Shown here one piece after another: positions 1-6,313 of a stretch of DNA of 6,350 bases. Every line of letters begins with the position of its first letter. The stretch's first letter is position 1. A model generated the notes under the pieces. The model was given only the letters and a program-made list of their open reading frames with translations, did no database searches and had not been told where the DNA came from. Both the position numbers and the translations under genes were made by a program. Source of the DNA: Desulfobacteraceae bacterium (GTDB lineage: Bacteria; Desulfobacterota; Desulfobacteria; Desulfobacterales; SURF-7). The stretch covers positions 1-6,350 of the forward strand of contig JAUXBD010000090.1 of NCBI GenBank assembly GCA_030619585.1. The letters run 5' to 3'.

Positions 1-208
1 GGATTCCGGAGGATATGGTGGAGGCAGCCAGGGAACAGCCGGCCAGGGAACAGCCGGCCAGGGAGGAGGCTTTCAGGGTTCAAGCGGGCAGGACCAGAAA
101 GGCGGCCCTCAGGGTTCAAGCGGGCAGGACCAGGGAGGAGGATACTCTGACAACGGTTTTTCCGGCGGCCCTCCGCCTCAACCACCGGATGATGATATAC
201 CGTTCTAA
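1..208 (+). CDS. ssb: Single-stranded DNA-binding protein, C-terminal part (5' end outside window)
   Basis: This is the last 68 codons of a gene whose start lies before the window; the reading frame begins at base 2 and ends with TAA at 206-208. What is visible is a disordered-looking tail rich in Gly, Gln, Ser and Pro, ending in PPDDDIPF. A flexible Gly/Gln linker plus an acidic DDDIPF tip is the hallmark of bacterial SSB. In that family the tip docks partner proteins of replication and repair, while the missing N-terminal OB-fold binds ssDNA. The tail contains two in-frame tandem repeats (QGTAG twice and QGSSGQDQ twice, listed separately). Its DNA is visibly richer in G and C than the downstream genes, as expected for Gly/Pro/Gln codons. 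The OB domain cannot be checked here, so the assignment rests on the tail and tip alone, but that tip is highly specific. A terminator follows 22 bp after the stop. Confidence 0.88.
   Translation, partial: DSGGYGGGSQGTAGQGTAGQGGGFQGSSGQDQKGGPQGSSGQDQGGGYSDNGFSGGPPPQPPDDDIPF
29..64 (+). repeat. 15-bp in-frame tandem repeat in the ssb linker (QGTAG units)
   Basis: The 15-base unit cagggaacagccggc occurs at 29-43 and again, identical, at 44-58, followed by a partial third copy (caggga, 59-64). The period is five codons, so copy-number changes would lengthen or shorten the SSB linker without breaking the frame. It encodes QGTAG twice. Confidence 0.9.
74..133 (+). repeat. Two identical 24-bp repeats in the ssb linker (QGSSGQDQ units, period 36 bp)
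   Basis: A 24-base segment encoding QGSSGQDQ is present at 74-97 and again without any difference at 110-133, separated by 12 bases coding for KGGP. The 36-base period keeps the frame. Full identity including third codon positions points to recent duplication or ongoing slippage and recombination rather than selection for the peptide alone. Confidence 0.9.
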
Positions 209-230
209 AATATCATCAATAATTTATATT

Positions 231-270
231 AAAAGGCCTCCAATCATTATTAAGATTCGAGGCCTTTTTT
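231..270 (+). terminator. Intrinsic (Rho-independent) terminator after ssb
   Basis: aaaaggcctc at 231-240 pairs perfectly with gaggcctttt at 259-268. After a single C/C mismatch (241/258) the stem continues with aatc (242-245) against gatt (254-257), closing on an 8-base loop at 246-253. The GGCCTC stem runs directly into six Ts (265-270). It lies 22 bp after the ssb stop and so should end ssb transcripts. It is unusually close to miaA: the T-run ends 9 bases before the miaA ATG, so the same element sits in any miaA leader that starts further upstream. Confidence 0.9.
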
Positions 271-279
271 ACAGGGAAT

Positions 280-1197
280 ATGAAAAAACACAGGCTTATC
301 GTAATCTGCGGCCCAACCGGTGTGGGCAAGACGTCAGTTGCAATTGAACTTGCTGAAAAATTTAAAGGCGAAATTGTGGGTGCTGATTCGATGCAGGTTT
401 ACAGGCATATGGATATAGGCACTGCAAAACCCACGGCAAAAGAGCAGGCCTGTATACCCCACCACATGATAGATGTTGTTGATCCGGATGAGTCTTTTGA
501 TGCGGCAAAGTATTCTGAAATAGCTGGAAGAAGGATTCTGCAACTTGAAGATAAAGGGGTTGTTTCCTTTGTGGTGGGAGGTACCGGGCTTTATATAAAA
601 GCTCTTGTGCACGGACTGTCAAGGGCAAGGCCGGCAGACAGCAGGGTGCTTGAGCGTTTAAAAAAAGAGGCAAAAGAACAGGGCGGAAAAGTTTTGCATG
701 AACGGTTGAGCAGAATTGATAAAGATGCAGCCCAAAAAATACACCATAACGATATTTTCAGGATCGTAAGGGCGCTTGAGATATTTGAAAAAACCGGAAA
801 ACCCCTTTCCGATTACAACAAAGAGCACGGGTTTAAAGAGAAAAAGTTTGATGCCTTAAAGATCTGCCTGCATTCATACAGAGAAGTTTTGTATGACCGT
901 ATTGAGACAAAGGTTGATGAAATGCTGAGTAAGGGATTTGTCAAAGAGGTCAAAGACCTTTTGGAAATGGGGTATTCAAAAGATCTAAAATCGATGCAGT
1001 CCATCGGTTACAGTCATATGGTTAAGTACCTGTCCGGGGACCTTAACTTTGATGAAGCTGTCAGGACCATGAAAAGGGATAGCAGAAGGTACGCAAAGCG
1101 CCAATTTACATGGTTCAGGGCTGATCCTGAGGTGAAATGGGTTAAGCCGGACAAATTGGAAGATATGATTAAAATGGTGGAGGAATTCTTAAGGTGA
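280..1197 (+). CDS. miaA: tRNA dimethylallyltransferase (isopentenyl-tRNA transferase, MiaA)
   Basis: MiaA transfers the dimethylallyl group of DMAPP to N6 of adenosine 37 in tRNAs that read codons starting with U. The product (i6A37) is usually thiomethylated next by MiaB. The 305-residue length is normal for the family. Visible motifs in order are the P-loop GPTGVGKT (residues 11-18), ADSMQVYR with the expected catalytic Asp36 (35-42), GTAKP (47-51), HHMIDVVDP (61-69), GGTGLYIKAL (100-109), HHNDIFRIVRALEIFEKTGKP (155-175), LYDRIETKVDEML (204-216), SIGY (241-244) and the basic RRYAKRQFTWFR near the end (269-280), which contacts tRNA in homologues. No key residue is missing. ATG 280 is the only plausible start: there is no start codon in frame between it and the terminator. 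The Shine-Dalgarno sequence is weak and close (AGGG at 273-276, 3 bases from ATG). The gene ends 17 bp before the end of the convergent peptidase gene. Confidence 0.98.
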   Translation: MKKHRLIVICGPTGVGKTSVAIELAEKFKGEIVGADSMQVYRHMDIGTAKPTAKEQACIPHHMIDVVDPDESFDAAKYSEIAGRRILQLEDKGVVSFVVGGTGLYIKALVHGLSRARPADSRVLERLKKEAKEQGGKVLHERLSRIDKDAAQKIHHNDIFRIVRALEIFEKTGKPLSDYNKEHGFKEKKFDALKICLHSYREVLYDRIETKVDEMLSKGFVKEVKDLLEMGYSKDLKSMQSIGYSHMVKYLSGDLNFDEAVRTMKRDSRRYAKRQFTWFRADPEVKWVKPDKLEDMIKMVEEFLR

Positions 1198-1214
1198 ATT
1201 TAACCTAATACGGT

Positions 1215-4121
1215 TCACTCTTCCGGTTTGATAACAATCAATGCCGCTTTGTCATTGTCAAGGTATTGTTTAGCAAGAGATGACAATTCCTGTGCCGTTA
1301 TTGAAGAGAAGCCCGGTATGATGGTCCTGCTCCATTCAAGCTGTTCAGGGTGCTCTTTTGATCCGATAAGAACGCTGTTTAACCAGTAACCGTTTGTTCT
1401 TATCGTATCCTTTATTCCTGTAAGCACAGGGTCAAGAGCCAGCTTGTGCTGTTCTTTACCGACGCCGTTTCTTGAAAGATTTTCAGATATCCTTTTTATT
1501 TCCGATACAACTTGATCGGCATCTTCAGGATCAACCTGTGCTGCTGCATGAAGCACTCCATAGCCGGAATAGGCACGGCTTGCCCTGTTGTATGCATAGG
1601 CTGAATAAGTTGCTCCAAGCTCCTCTCTTATCCTCAGTCGCATCATTTCTGAAAATACATGGCCAAGCACTATGAATCTTCTGGTCCTTTTAATGTTCCA
1701 GAAATCTTCTGTGGGGTATGAGACATCCACCATGCCCTTTGGGATCTTTGTGGTAACGTTGATTTTCAATGATTTTCCTTCAGGGAATTTGATGAGATTG
1801 CTTGCTTTGTGTGAAACGGCAGGATTTCGTTTGGGAAGGTTACCCAGGTATTTTGATGCCTGCCGGACGACAGCTTCAACGTCAAAATCACCCACGATTG
1901 AAACTTCAAGTTGATCATTTTTTAATGATGTAATCACCCATTTTTCTATATCGTCAAGGGTATTTTTTTTAAAAATTTCAAAAGAAGGGAAACCGAAACG
2001 GCTGTCACCTCCTGAAAGAAATTTTTTCCCCGAGAGCGCCACTGCGCCTTCAATTGTGTGTAAAAAAGATTTGTATTTTTGTTTGAACCGCTCCATTGCT
2101 AATAGATACGCATCTTGTTTGTATAAAGGATCTGTTATTTGTGTATAGAGAAGCTGGAACAAAAGAGGGACCTCTTTGGAAACAGTCCGACCATGGAAGC
2201 TAAACCTTTCCTCGCCGACATTGAAATATAAATGTGTGTTTTTGCCTGCCAGCGCCCACTTTAGATCATCTTTCGTGAGCTTGCCTGCTCCGCTCTCATT
2301 AATAACGCTTGTGCAAAGGGAGGATAATCCCGGTTTATCTTTCGGCTCGTAAGATCTGCCTTGTCCAAAACCGGCAGCAAGGATGACCTCATCCGCTTTA
2401 AAATCTGTTTTCTTAATGTTCAGCCTTATGTTGTTTGCAAAATCTATCTGGACAATGCCAAGGTCGGCAATCTCTTTTCTGTTTTTGATCACATCCTTTT
2501 TTTCAGGCTCGGGAAGGTAGGGGAAAACCACTTTGTTCTTTTTGGCCGGGGGAAAAACTGTGACTTTACCACTTTTTACCATTGCCGAAAGTATCTTTTT
2601 CTCAGGATTGTCTTGGCCCGGGTCATCTTGGTTCAGATCGGCGTTACCGGTGACAAGCACAAGCCTGTGCGAAGCTCCCCATGCCTTTTTAAATGATAGA
2701 TGAACTGTTTTGGAAGTAAGGGATTTAATCACCGGGGCGTAAAGCTCTTTTTCCTGTTCGGGTGACTGGAAAACCCCGTCATTATTTAGATGCCAGATGA
2801 TTTTATTTGCAAGATCCCGGCTTTTGCGGGTTGAGCGGCCCCTTACTGCTTTATCCAAGTCAGACAGAAGACTTTTTTTGACTTTTTCAAGTTCTGTGTC
2901 TGTAAACCCGTATTTTAACGCCCTTCTCAAGGTCTGCTCAAGAAGCATAATTGATTTTTGCCAGTTTTCAGGGCTACAGTCAGCATTGAGTTCTGCATAT
3001 TCAATCTCATGCAGATAGATACCCGAAGCTATCCCGGCAGAAGTAAAAGGGGTGTCGGGCTTGCTGACCATTGTGTTAAGACGGTCTTGAACTATTTGAT
3101 TTCCCACATCCCTTATAATCGTCTCTTTTTGAAAGGCAAAAGAATCAGGATGCCTGGGAACTTTACTAATTGTTTCAATAGTGATTGAGGTCTCCCCTGC
3201 CTCTTTTTCAAAATGGTAGAACGTTTTTGTGCCTTTATGATTTATATTACCTATATCCGGAGATGGCTTGGCTGAAGCCCTGGCAGTTAGATCGGAAAAT
3301 TTTTTTTCAATAAGGGGCTTTGCATTGTGTGCATCAAAATCACCCACCATGACCAGTATCATATTTTCCGGACTATACCAGGTATCATAATACTCTTTAA
3401 TAATGCTGCGATCGGCAGCTTTAATAACCTTTTCAATGCCTATGGGAATTCGGTGGGATATTTTTGATTCCGGAAATTCAAATTTTAAAGATGAGACAAT
3501 TGTTCTAAAAGAAGCCGAGTCCCGGGTCCTTTTTTCAGCCAGGATCACTTTTCTCTCCCTGTCAATTTCAGACTGGAGAAGAAGCGCGCCGTTTGCGTAA
3601 TCTTTTACCACAAGAAGGCCTTTTGCCATATTTTCCAAGTCGCCTTTTGGTAAAATAACATCATAAACAGTTTCATGAAAACTTGTATGTGCGTTTGCAT
3701 CTGCGCCAAACTCCATCCCGATGCTCTGGAAATATTTAATCAGTTCTCCGGGCTTGAAATGTTCTGAACCGCAAAAAAGCATATGTTCCAGAAAGTGTGC
3801 AAGACCCTGTTGGCTGTCGGTTTCCTGTATTGATCCTGCCTGGACATTTAAGTGGAGGCTAACCCTGTCTTTTGGCTCTTGGTTTTCCATCAGGATGTAT
3901 CTGAAACCATTGGCAAGGTTTCCAAAAACAATGGCGGGGTCTTGGCGAAGGTCACTTATCTCATGGGGCCATTTGGCTGAAATGTTTGTTTCAGCGGCGG
4001 CATTTCCAGCTAAACAGGTGGCAAAGCTGGATACGCTGGTGGCAAAGCCGGATACGCTGGTGGCAAAGATTGATAACGCAACAATTAAAGTCTTAAAAGA
4101 CAACATAGGCCTTTTGTTCAT
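1215..4121 (-). CDS. Secreted M16 family zinc metallopeptidase (pitrilysin/insulinase type)
   Basis: A 968-residue peptidase with the two-half architecture of pitrilysin and insulin-degrading enzyme. The inverted zinc motif is HFLEH at residues 109-113 (His109 and His113 ligands, Glu112 catalytic base). The downstream helix ERxVILAE carries Glu189 and Glu196; by analogy with pitrilysin and IDE, Glu196 should be the third ligand. VMVGDFD (258-264) and SIVGDFD (741-747) mark the two M16_C-type domains. The second half starts near 555 and lacks HxxEH. LRIREELGATYS (829-840) matches the conserved C-terminal Arg/Tyr substrate-binding region. The start is set at ATG 4119-4121, because AGGA lies 8 bases upstream (4130-4133) and the product then begins with a signal peptide: MNKRP, a hydrophobic stretch, and a likely AAA|E signal peptidase I site at 41-44. 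Cys36 (FATC) is not a convincing lipobox. It is probably periplasmic and degrades peptides or misfolded proteins. It is the last gene of the ppiD operon. Its substrate is unknown. Confidence 0.95.
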   Translation of the reverse strand: MNKRPMLSFKTLIVALSIFATSVSGFATSVSSFATCLAGNAAAETNISAKWPHEISDLRQDPAIVFGNLANGFRYILMENQEPKDRVSLHLNVQAGSIQETDSQQGLAHFLEHMLFCGSEHFKPGELIKYFQSIGMEFGADANAHTSFHETVYDVILPKGDLENMAKGLLVVKDYANGALLLQSEIDRERKVILAEKRTRDSASFRTIVSSLKFEFPESKISHRIPIGIEKVIKAADRSIIKEYYDTWYSPENMILVMVGDFDAHNAKPLIEKKFSDLTARASAKPSPDIGNINHKGTKTFYHFEKEAGETSITIETISKVPRHPDSFAFQKETIIRDVGNQIVQDRLNTMVSKPDTPFTSAGIASGIYLHEIEYAELNADCSPENWQKSIMLLEQTLRRALKYGFTDTELEKVKKSLLSDLDKAVRGRSTRKSRDLANKIIWHLNNDGVFQSPEQEKELYAPVIKSLTSKTVHLSFKKAWGASHRLVLVTGNADLNQDDPGQDNPEKKILSAMVKSGKVTVFPPAKKNKVVFPYLPEPEKKDVIKNRKEIADLGIVQIDFANNIRLNIKKTDFKADEVILAAGFGQGRSYEPKDKPGLSSLCTSVINESGAGKLTKDDLKWALAGKNTHLYFNVGEERFSFHGRTVSKEVPLLFQLLYTQITDPLYKQDAYLLAMERFKQKYKSFLHTIEGAVALSGKKFLSGGDSRFGFPSFEIFKKNTLDDIEKWVITSLKNDQLEVSIVGDFDVEAVVRQASKYLGNLPKRNPAVSHKASNLIKFPEGKSLKINVTTKIPKGMVDVSYPTEDFWNIKRTRRFIVLGHVFSEMMRLRIREELGATYSAYAYNRASRAYSGYGVLHAAAQVDPEDADQVVSEIKRISENLSRNGVGKEQHKLALDPVLTGIKDTIRTNGYWLNSVLIGSKEHPEQLEWSRTIIPGFSSITAQELSSLAKQYLDNDKAALIVIKPEE
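4017..4079 (-). repeat. 21-bp in-frame tandem repeat within the M16 signal-peptide coding region
   Basis: Three adjacent 21-base units lie at 4017-4037, 4038-4058 and 4059-4079. The first two differ at a single base (T4028 versus C4049) and the third is degenerate. On the coding strand they encode seven-residue units SxxxFAT: a diverged copy with SIFAT, then SVSGFAT and SVSSFAT. They lengthen the stretch between the hydrophobic core and the predicted cleavage site, giving a signal peptide of about 43 residues, longer than usual. Confidence 0.88.
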
Positions 4122-4129
4122 ATTAATTT

Positions 4130-4133
4130 TCCT
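4130..4133 (-). promoter_or_regulatory. Ribosome binding site that fixes the M16 peptidase start
   Basis: On the minus strand AGGA, followed by AAATTAAT, sits 8 bases before ATG 4119-4121. The open frame extends upstream to an ATG at 4274, but that start would overlap the whole zinc-ribbon gene and would put 51 residues, many of them Cys, His and Arg, ahead of the signal peptide. The inner start is therefore strongly preferred. Confidence 0.75.
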
Positions 4134-4141
4134 ATGCAACA

Positions 4142-4354
4142 CTATTTTAAAAAAGCCCACCAGATAAAGTACACTATGGCTGTGGAAAAGGTAATGGCAA
4201 GCAAATATCCCAACCAGTCCACTGGCCTTTTTGCAATCCCGCGTTTGCCGACAGGTCCTACTTTTGTCTTGCACTCATGGCAACGATCTGCGTCCATCTT
4301 CAGATTGGCAAGGCATTCAGGGCATTTTTTAAAAGCATGAAGTAAATCATTCAT
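4142..4354 (-). CDS. Small zinc-ribbon, single-pass membrane protein of unknown function
   Basis: A 70-residue protein with two Cys pairs, CPEC (11-14) and CHEC (25-28), spaced like a zinc-ribbon knuckle. A basic linker (KRGIAKRP, 37-44) is followed by one hydrophobic segment at about 47-69 (WLGYLLAITF onward), a predicted transmembrane helix ending three bases from the stop. The positive-inside rule suggests that the basic linker and zinc ribbon face the cytoplasm. The reality of the gene is supported by the Cys spacing, its tight fit (6 bp after ppiD, 20 bp before the peptidase) and a GGTGA ribosome site at 4361-4365, which overlaps the ppiD stop, 6 bases from ATG; this suggests translational coupling. 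Small zinc-ribbon membrane proteins are widespread and mostly uncharacterised. I do not recognise a named family, and no function is claimed. The context suggests a link to envelope protein quality control. Confidence 0.78.
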   Translation of the reverse strand: MNDLLHAFKKCPECLANLKMDADRCHECKTKVGPVGKRGIAKRPVDWLGYLLAITFSTAIVYFIWWAFLK

Positions 4355-4360
4355 TTTACA

Positions 4361-6256
4361 TCACCGGCTTCCAAAATTATCGTTAATGGCAATTTTACTT
4401 TTATTTTTTAATTGAGCCAGCCAAGTATTGTAAAGTTTCATTTTCTTTTGTTCTTGAAGATTTTCTATTATCTTTGTTTTTTCCTTGTCAAAATCATCTA
4501 TTAAAGGAGTTTTCCTCTCTTTAAATTCAATGACATAGTATCTATCTGAACCTTTTACAACATCATCGGCCAGCGGGTTTTCTTCGGAAAGCATAAAAAC
4601 CGTTTTGTTGATCTGTATGTCGGAACCGATTTGAGGTATTGGATCATTGCGTTTAAAAAAGCCTGTGGATATTATCTCCAAATTTAGTTTTTTGCTCTCC
4701 TCTTTCAAGGAGCCGCTCTCTTTTACCGTTTTCAAAAAATTGCCCGCATCCTCGGCCGCCTTTTTATCTTGCTGCTCCTTTTTCAGGTCAGCTGTGACTT
4801 CAAACTTTACATCTTTTAATTCAGGTATTATTTCCGGGGCTTTTTCCAGGACCTGTAGAATATAGAGTCCATCGCTAAAACTCTGAACTTCACTGACCTC
4901 CTTAAGGGGTAAGCCAAAGGCGGTTGTGACAAATTTGTTGGAGTCTTTTACACCTTTATACGGTTCTTGCTTTGAGAAAAATCCGGTTGTTTTAAGTTCA
5001 AGGCCATATTCCTTGGCGGCTTTTACAAGGTCATCTCCTTCAATGGAGATGTCAAAAACAGATTCAGCTTCTTCAGATGCCTGGACTGTTGCCTTTTCAT
5101 CAGTTAATTTTTTGCGTATGCTATCTTTTACCTCATCAAGTTTCTGGGCAGAGCTCTCATTAACTTTCTCAACTTTAATTATGTGCCACCCGAATTCTGT
5201 ACGCACAGGCTCGCTTATCTCTCCTGCTTTCATGGAAAAAGCCTTGTCGGCAAACGGTTTTACCATTGTATTCCTTTGAAAACTACCCAGGTACCCGCCC
5301 TTGTCTTTTGACGGCCCTTCCGAATATTTTTTCGCAAGTTCGGCAAAAGCTTCTCCCTCTTTTGCAAGCTTTAAGATATCCAGCGCTTTTTTCTTCTTGT
5401 CATCAGCTATTACCTGGCTGGCATCACTATTGACTTGTAAAAGAATATGACGCGCTTCGACGGTTTTTGGTTTGATATATTTATATGCATTCTCAATAAA
5501 ATACTCTTTGACAGTGTCTTCTGAGATCTTAACCTTTGAACTGTATTCAGAAGGATCAAAGTGTAAATAACGCACATTTATCTTTGGTTTTGTTTTATAC
5601 CTGTTTTTATTTTCTTCGAAAAATGCCTGGATCTCTTCGTCAGTTGGTTGGATATCATCGTATTTGTCAGGTTTAAATGCCACAATATCAATGTTTACCA
5701 TTGACTTATCCCAGTTGAACCACTCTTTGGCCTCTTGTTCAGATGTTTTTACACTACCGGTTACAAGTGATTTGAGCTTTTCTATTATCATCATCTCTCT
5801 TTGGGAAGCCTCAAATTCTTCAGGAGTTATTCTGCTTCTGCTTAAAAGTTTCAGGTATATCCGGTTGCTAAATTTGCCTGCCTCTTGAAATGCGGTGATC
5901 TTTTTTAAGGCATTCTCAAGCTCATCATTTGAAATTTTAATTTTAAGGTTTTTCGCTTCATTTAGAAGAACTCTCTGGTCTATAAGCAAATCAAGGGCTT
6001 TCTTATCTAGTTGAAGCAACTTGATCATTTCATTGCTCAAGTTGTCCCCGAAGTTGTACCGGTACTGGTCAATCAGGTTATTATATGCCCTTCTGTACTG
6101 TTCCGGGGTGATGATTTTCCCGTTAACACTGGCAACCATGTTTGCTTTTTTCGATGTAAAAGAACCAAAACCAAAAAATATAAAAACAACAACAATTACT
6201 CCTAAAAGTATCTTTATTATCCAAGAAGTAGCATGTTTTCGCAATATTCTGAGCAT
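4361..6256 (-). CDS. ppiD: PpiD-like membrane-anchored periplasmic chaperone / peptidyl-prolyl isomerase (SurA_N + parvulin)
   Basis: A 631-residue protein, close to the roughly 620 residues of E. coli PpiD and of the same layout. It has a short basic N-terminus (MLRILRKHATSW), one transmembrane anchor at about 13-31, then a SurA_N-like chaperone region starting at VASVNGKIITPEQYRRAY (41-58) and running to about 200. A parvulin domain follows at about 266-365, with EARHILL (268, His270), GGYLGSF (320-326), MVKPFADKAF (331-340) and FGWHIIKV (355-362, His358). The His residues and hydrophobic pocket residues expected in active parvulins are present, though activity cannot be judged from sequence alone. 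The remaining 265 residues contain a tandem duplication (listed separately) rich in Lys and Glu. The family assists folding of exported proteins leaving the Sec translocon, on the periplasmic side of the inner membrane. ATG 6254-6256 is supported by AAAGGAAA with AGGA 6 bases upstream (6263-6266). It is the first gene of the operon. A SurA-like secreted form is less likely because the anchor has no cleavage site. Confidence 0.9.
   Translation of the reverse strand: MLRILRKHATSWIIKILLGVIVVVFIFFGFGSFTSKKANMVASVNGKIITPEQYRRAYNNLIDQYRYNFGDNLSNEMIKLLQLDKKALDLLIDQRVLLNEAKNLKIKISNDELENALKKITAFQEAGKFSNRIYLKLLSRSRITPEEFEASQREMMIIEKLKSLVTGSVKTSEQEAKEWFNWDKSMVNIDIVAFKPDKYDDIQPTDEEIQAFFEENKNRYKTKPKINVRYLHFDPSEYSSKVKISEDTVKEYFIENAYKYIKPKTVEARHILLQVNSDASQVIADDKKKKALDILKLAKEGEAFAELAKKYSEGPSKDKGGYLGSFQRNTMVKPFADKAFSMKAGEISEPVRTEFGWHIIKVEKVNESSAQKLDEVKDSIRKKLTDEKATVQASEEAESVFDISIEGDDLVKAAKEYGLELKTTGFFSKQEPYKGVKDSNKFVTTAFGLPLKEVSEVQSFSDGLYILQVLEKAPEIIPELKDVKFEVTADLKKEQQDKKAAEDAGNFLKTVKESGSLKEESKKLNLEIISTGFFKRNDPIPQIGSDIQINKTVFMLSEENPLADDVVKGSDRYYVIEFKERKTPLIDDFDKEKTKIIENLQEQKKMKLYNTWLAQLKNKSKIAINDNFGSR
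4418..5059 (-). repeat. Tandem duplication of a ~107-residue module in the C-terminal half of PpiD
   Basis: Residues about 400-506 and 507-613 of the PpiD-like protein align with an offset of 107. LELKTTGFFSKQEP (419-432) corresponds to LEIISTGFFKRNDP (526-539). SDGLYILQVLEKAPEI (461-476) corresponds to SDRYYVIEFKERKTPL (570-585, with a small shift). The segments around FEVTADLKKEQQDKKA and TKIIENLQEQKKMKLY correspond at the ends. This is divergent protein-level similarity; no recent DNA repeat is seen. Confidence 0.75.
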
Positions 6257-6313
6257 ATGATTTCCTTTGGGTTGTTAATGAAGCATTATATAATTACAAA
6301 CATTTGAAAAGCT
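6257..6313 (-). promoter_or_regulatory. Candidate promoter and leader of the ppiD operon
   Basis: The 94 bases upstream of ppiD to the window edge are AT-rich and contain no gene. On the minus strand a perfect TATAAT lies at 6290-6285, which would give a transcript start near 6278 and a leader of about 22 bases holding the ribosome site. The -35 position (about 6313-6308, AGCTTT) is a poor match to TTGACA, so the promoter may be activator-dependent, use another sigma factor, or lie elsewhere. An operator cannot be named. The upstream neighbour is outside the window. Confidence 0.4.

Noticed and set aside
1..133. Direct repeats considered as a CRISPR array or origin iterons
   Set aside because: The repeats are short, have in-frame periods of 15 and 36 bp, and translate into a typical SSB Gly/Gln linker. 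There are no unique spacers of CRISPR length.
15..347. Plus-strand open frame across the ssb tail, terminator and miaA start
   Set aside because: It is out of frame with the SSB reading, which gives the diagnostic DDDIPF ending. The predicted protein is low-complexity and crosses a strong terminator.
4012..4016. Possible lipoprotein signal (FATC, Cys36) in the M16 peptidase
   Set aside because: Phe at -3 and Thr at -1 do not fit the lipobox, and a better signal peptidase I site (AAA before Glu44) lies shortly after.
4122..4274. A longer M16 peptidase starting at 4274 (1019 residues)
   Set aside because: It would run antiparallel in meaning to nothing useful: the extra 51 residues overlap the zinc-ribbon gene in another frame, precede a clear signal peptide, and look like a shadow reading. 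The inner ATG at 4121 has a good ribosome site.
6011..6260. Overlapping plus-strand open frames opposite the PpiD N-terminus, some with hydrophobic or basic stretches
   Set aside because: They are antisense shadows of a well-supported gene, with no ribosome site and no recognisable domain. The apparent hydrophobicity mirrors the antisense of the PpiD anchor and neighbouring codons.
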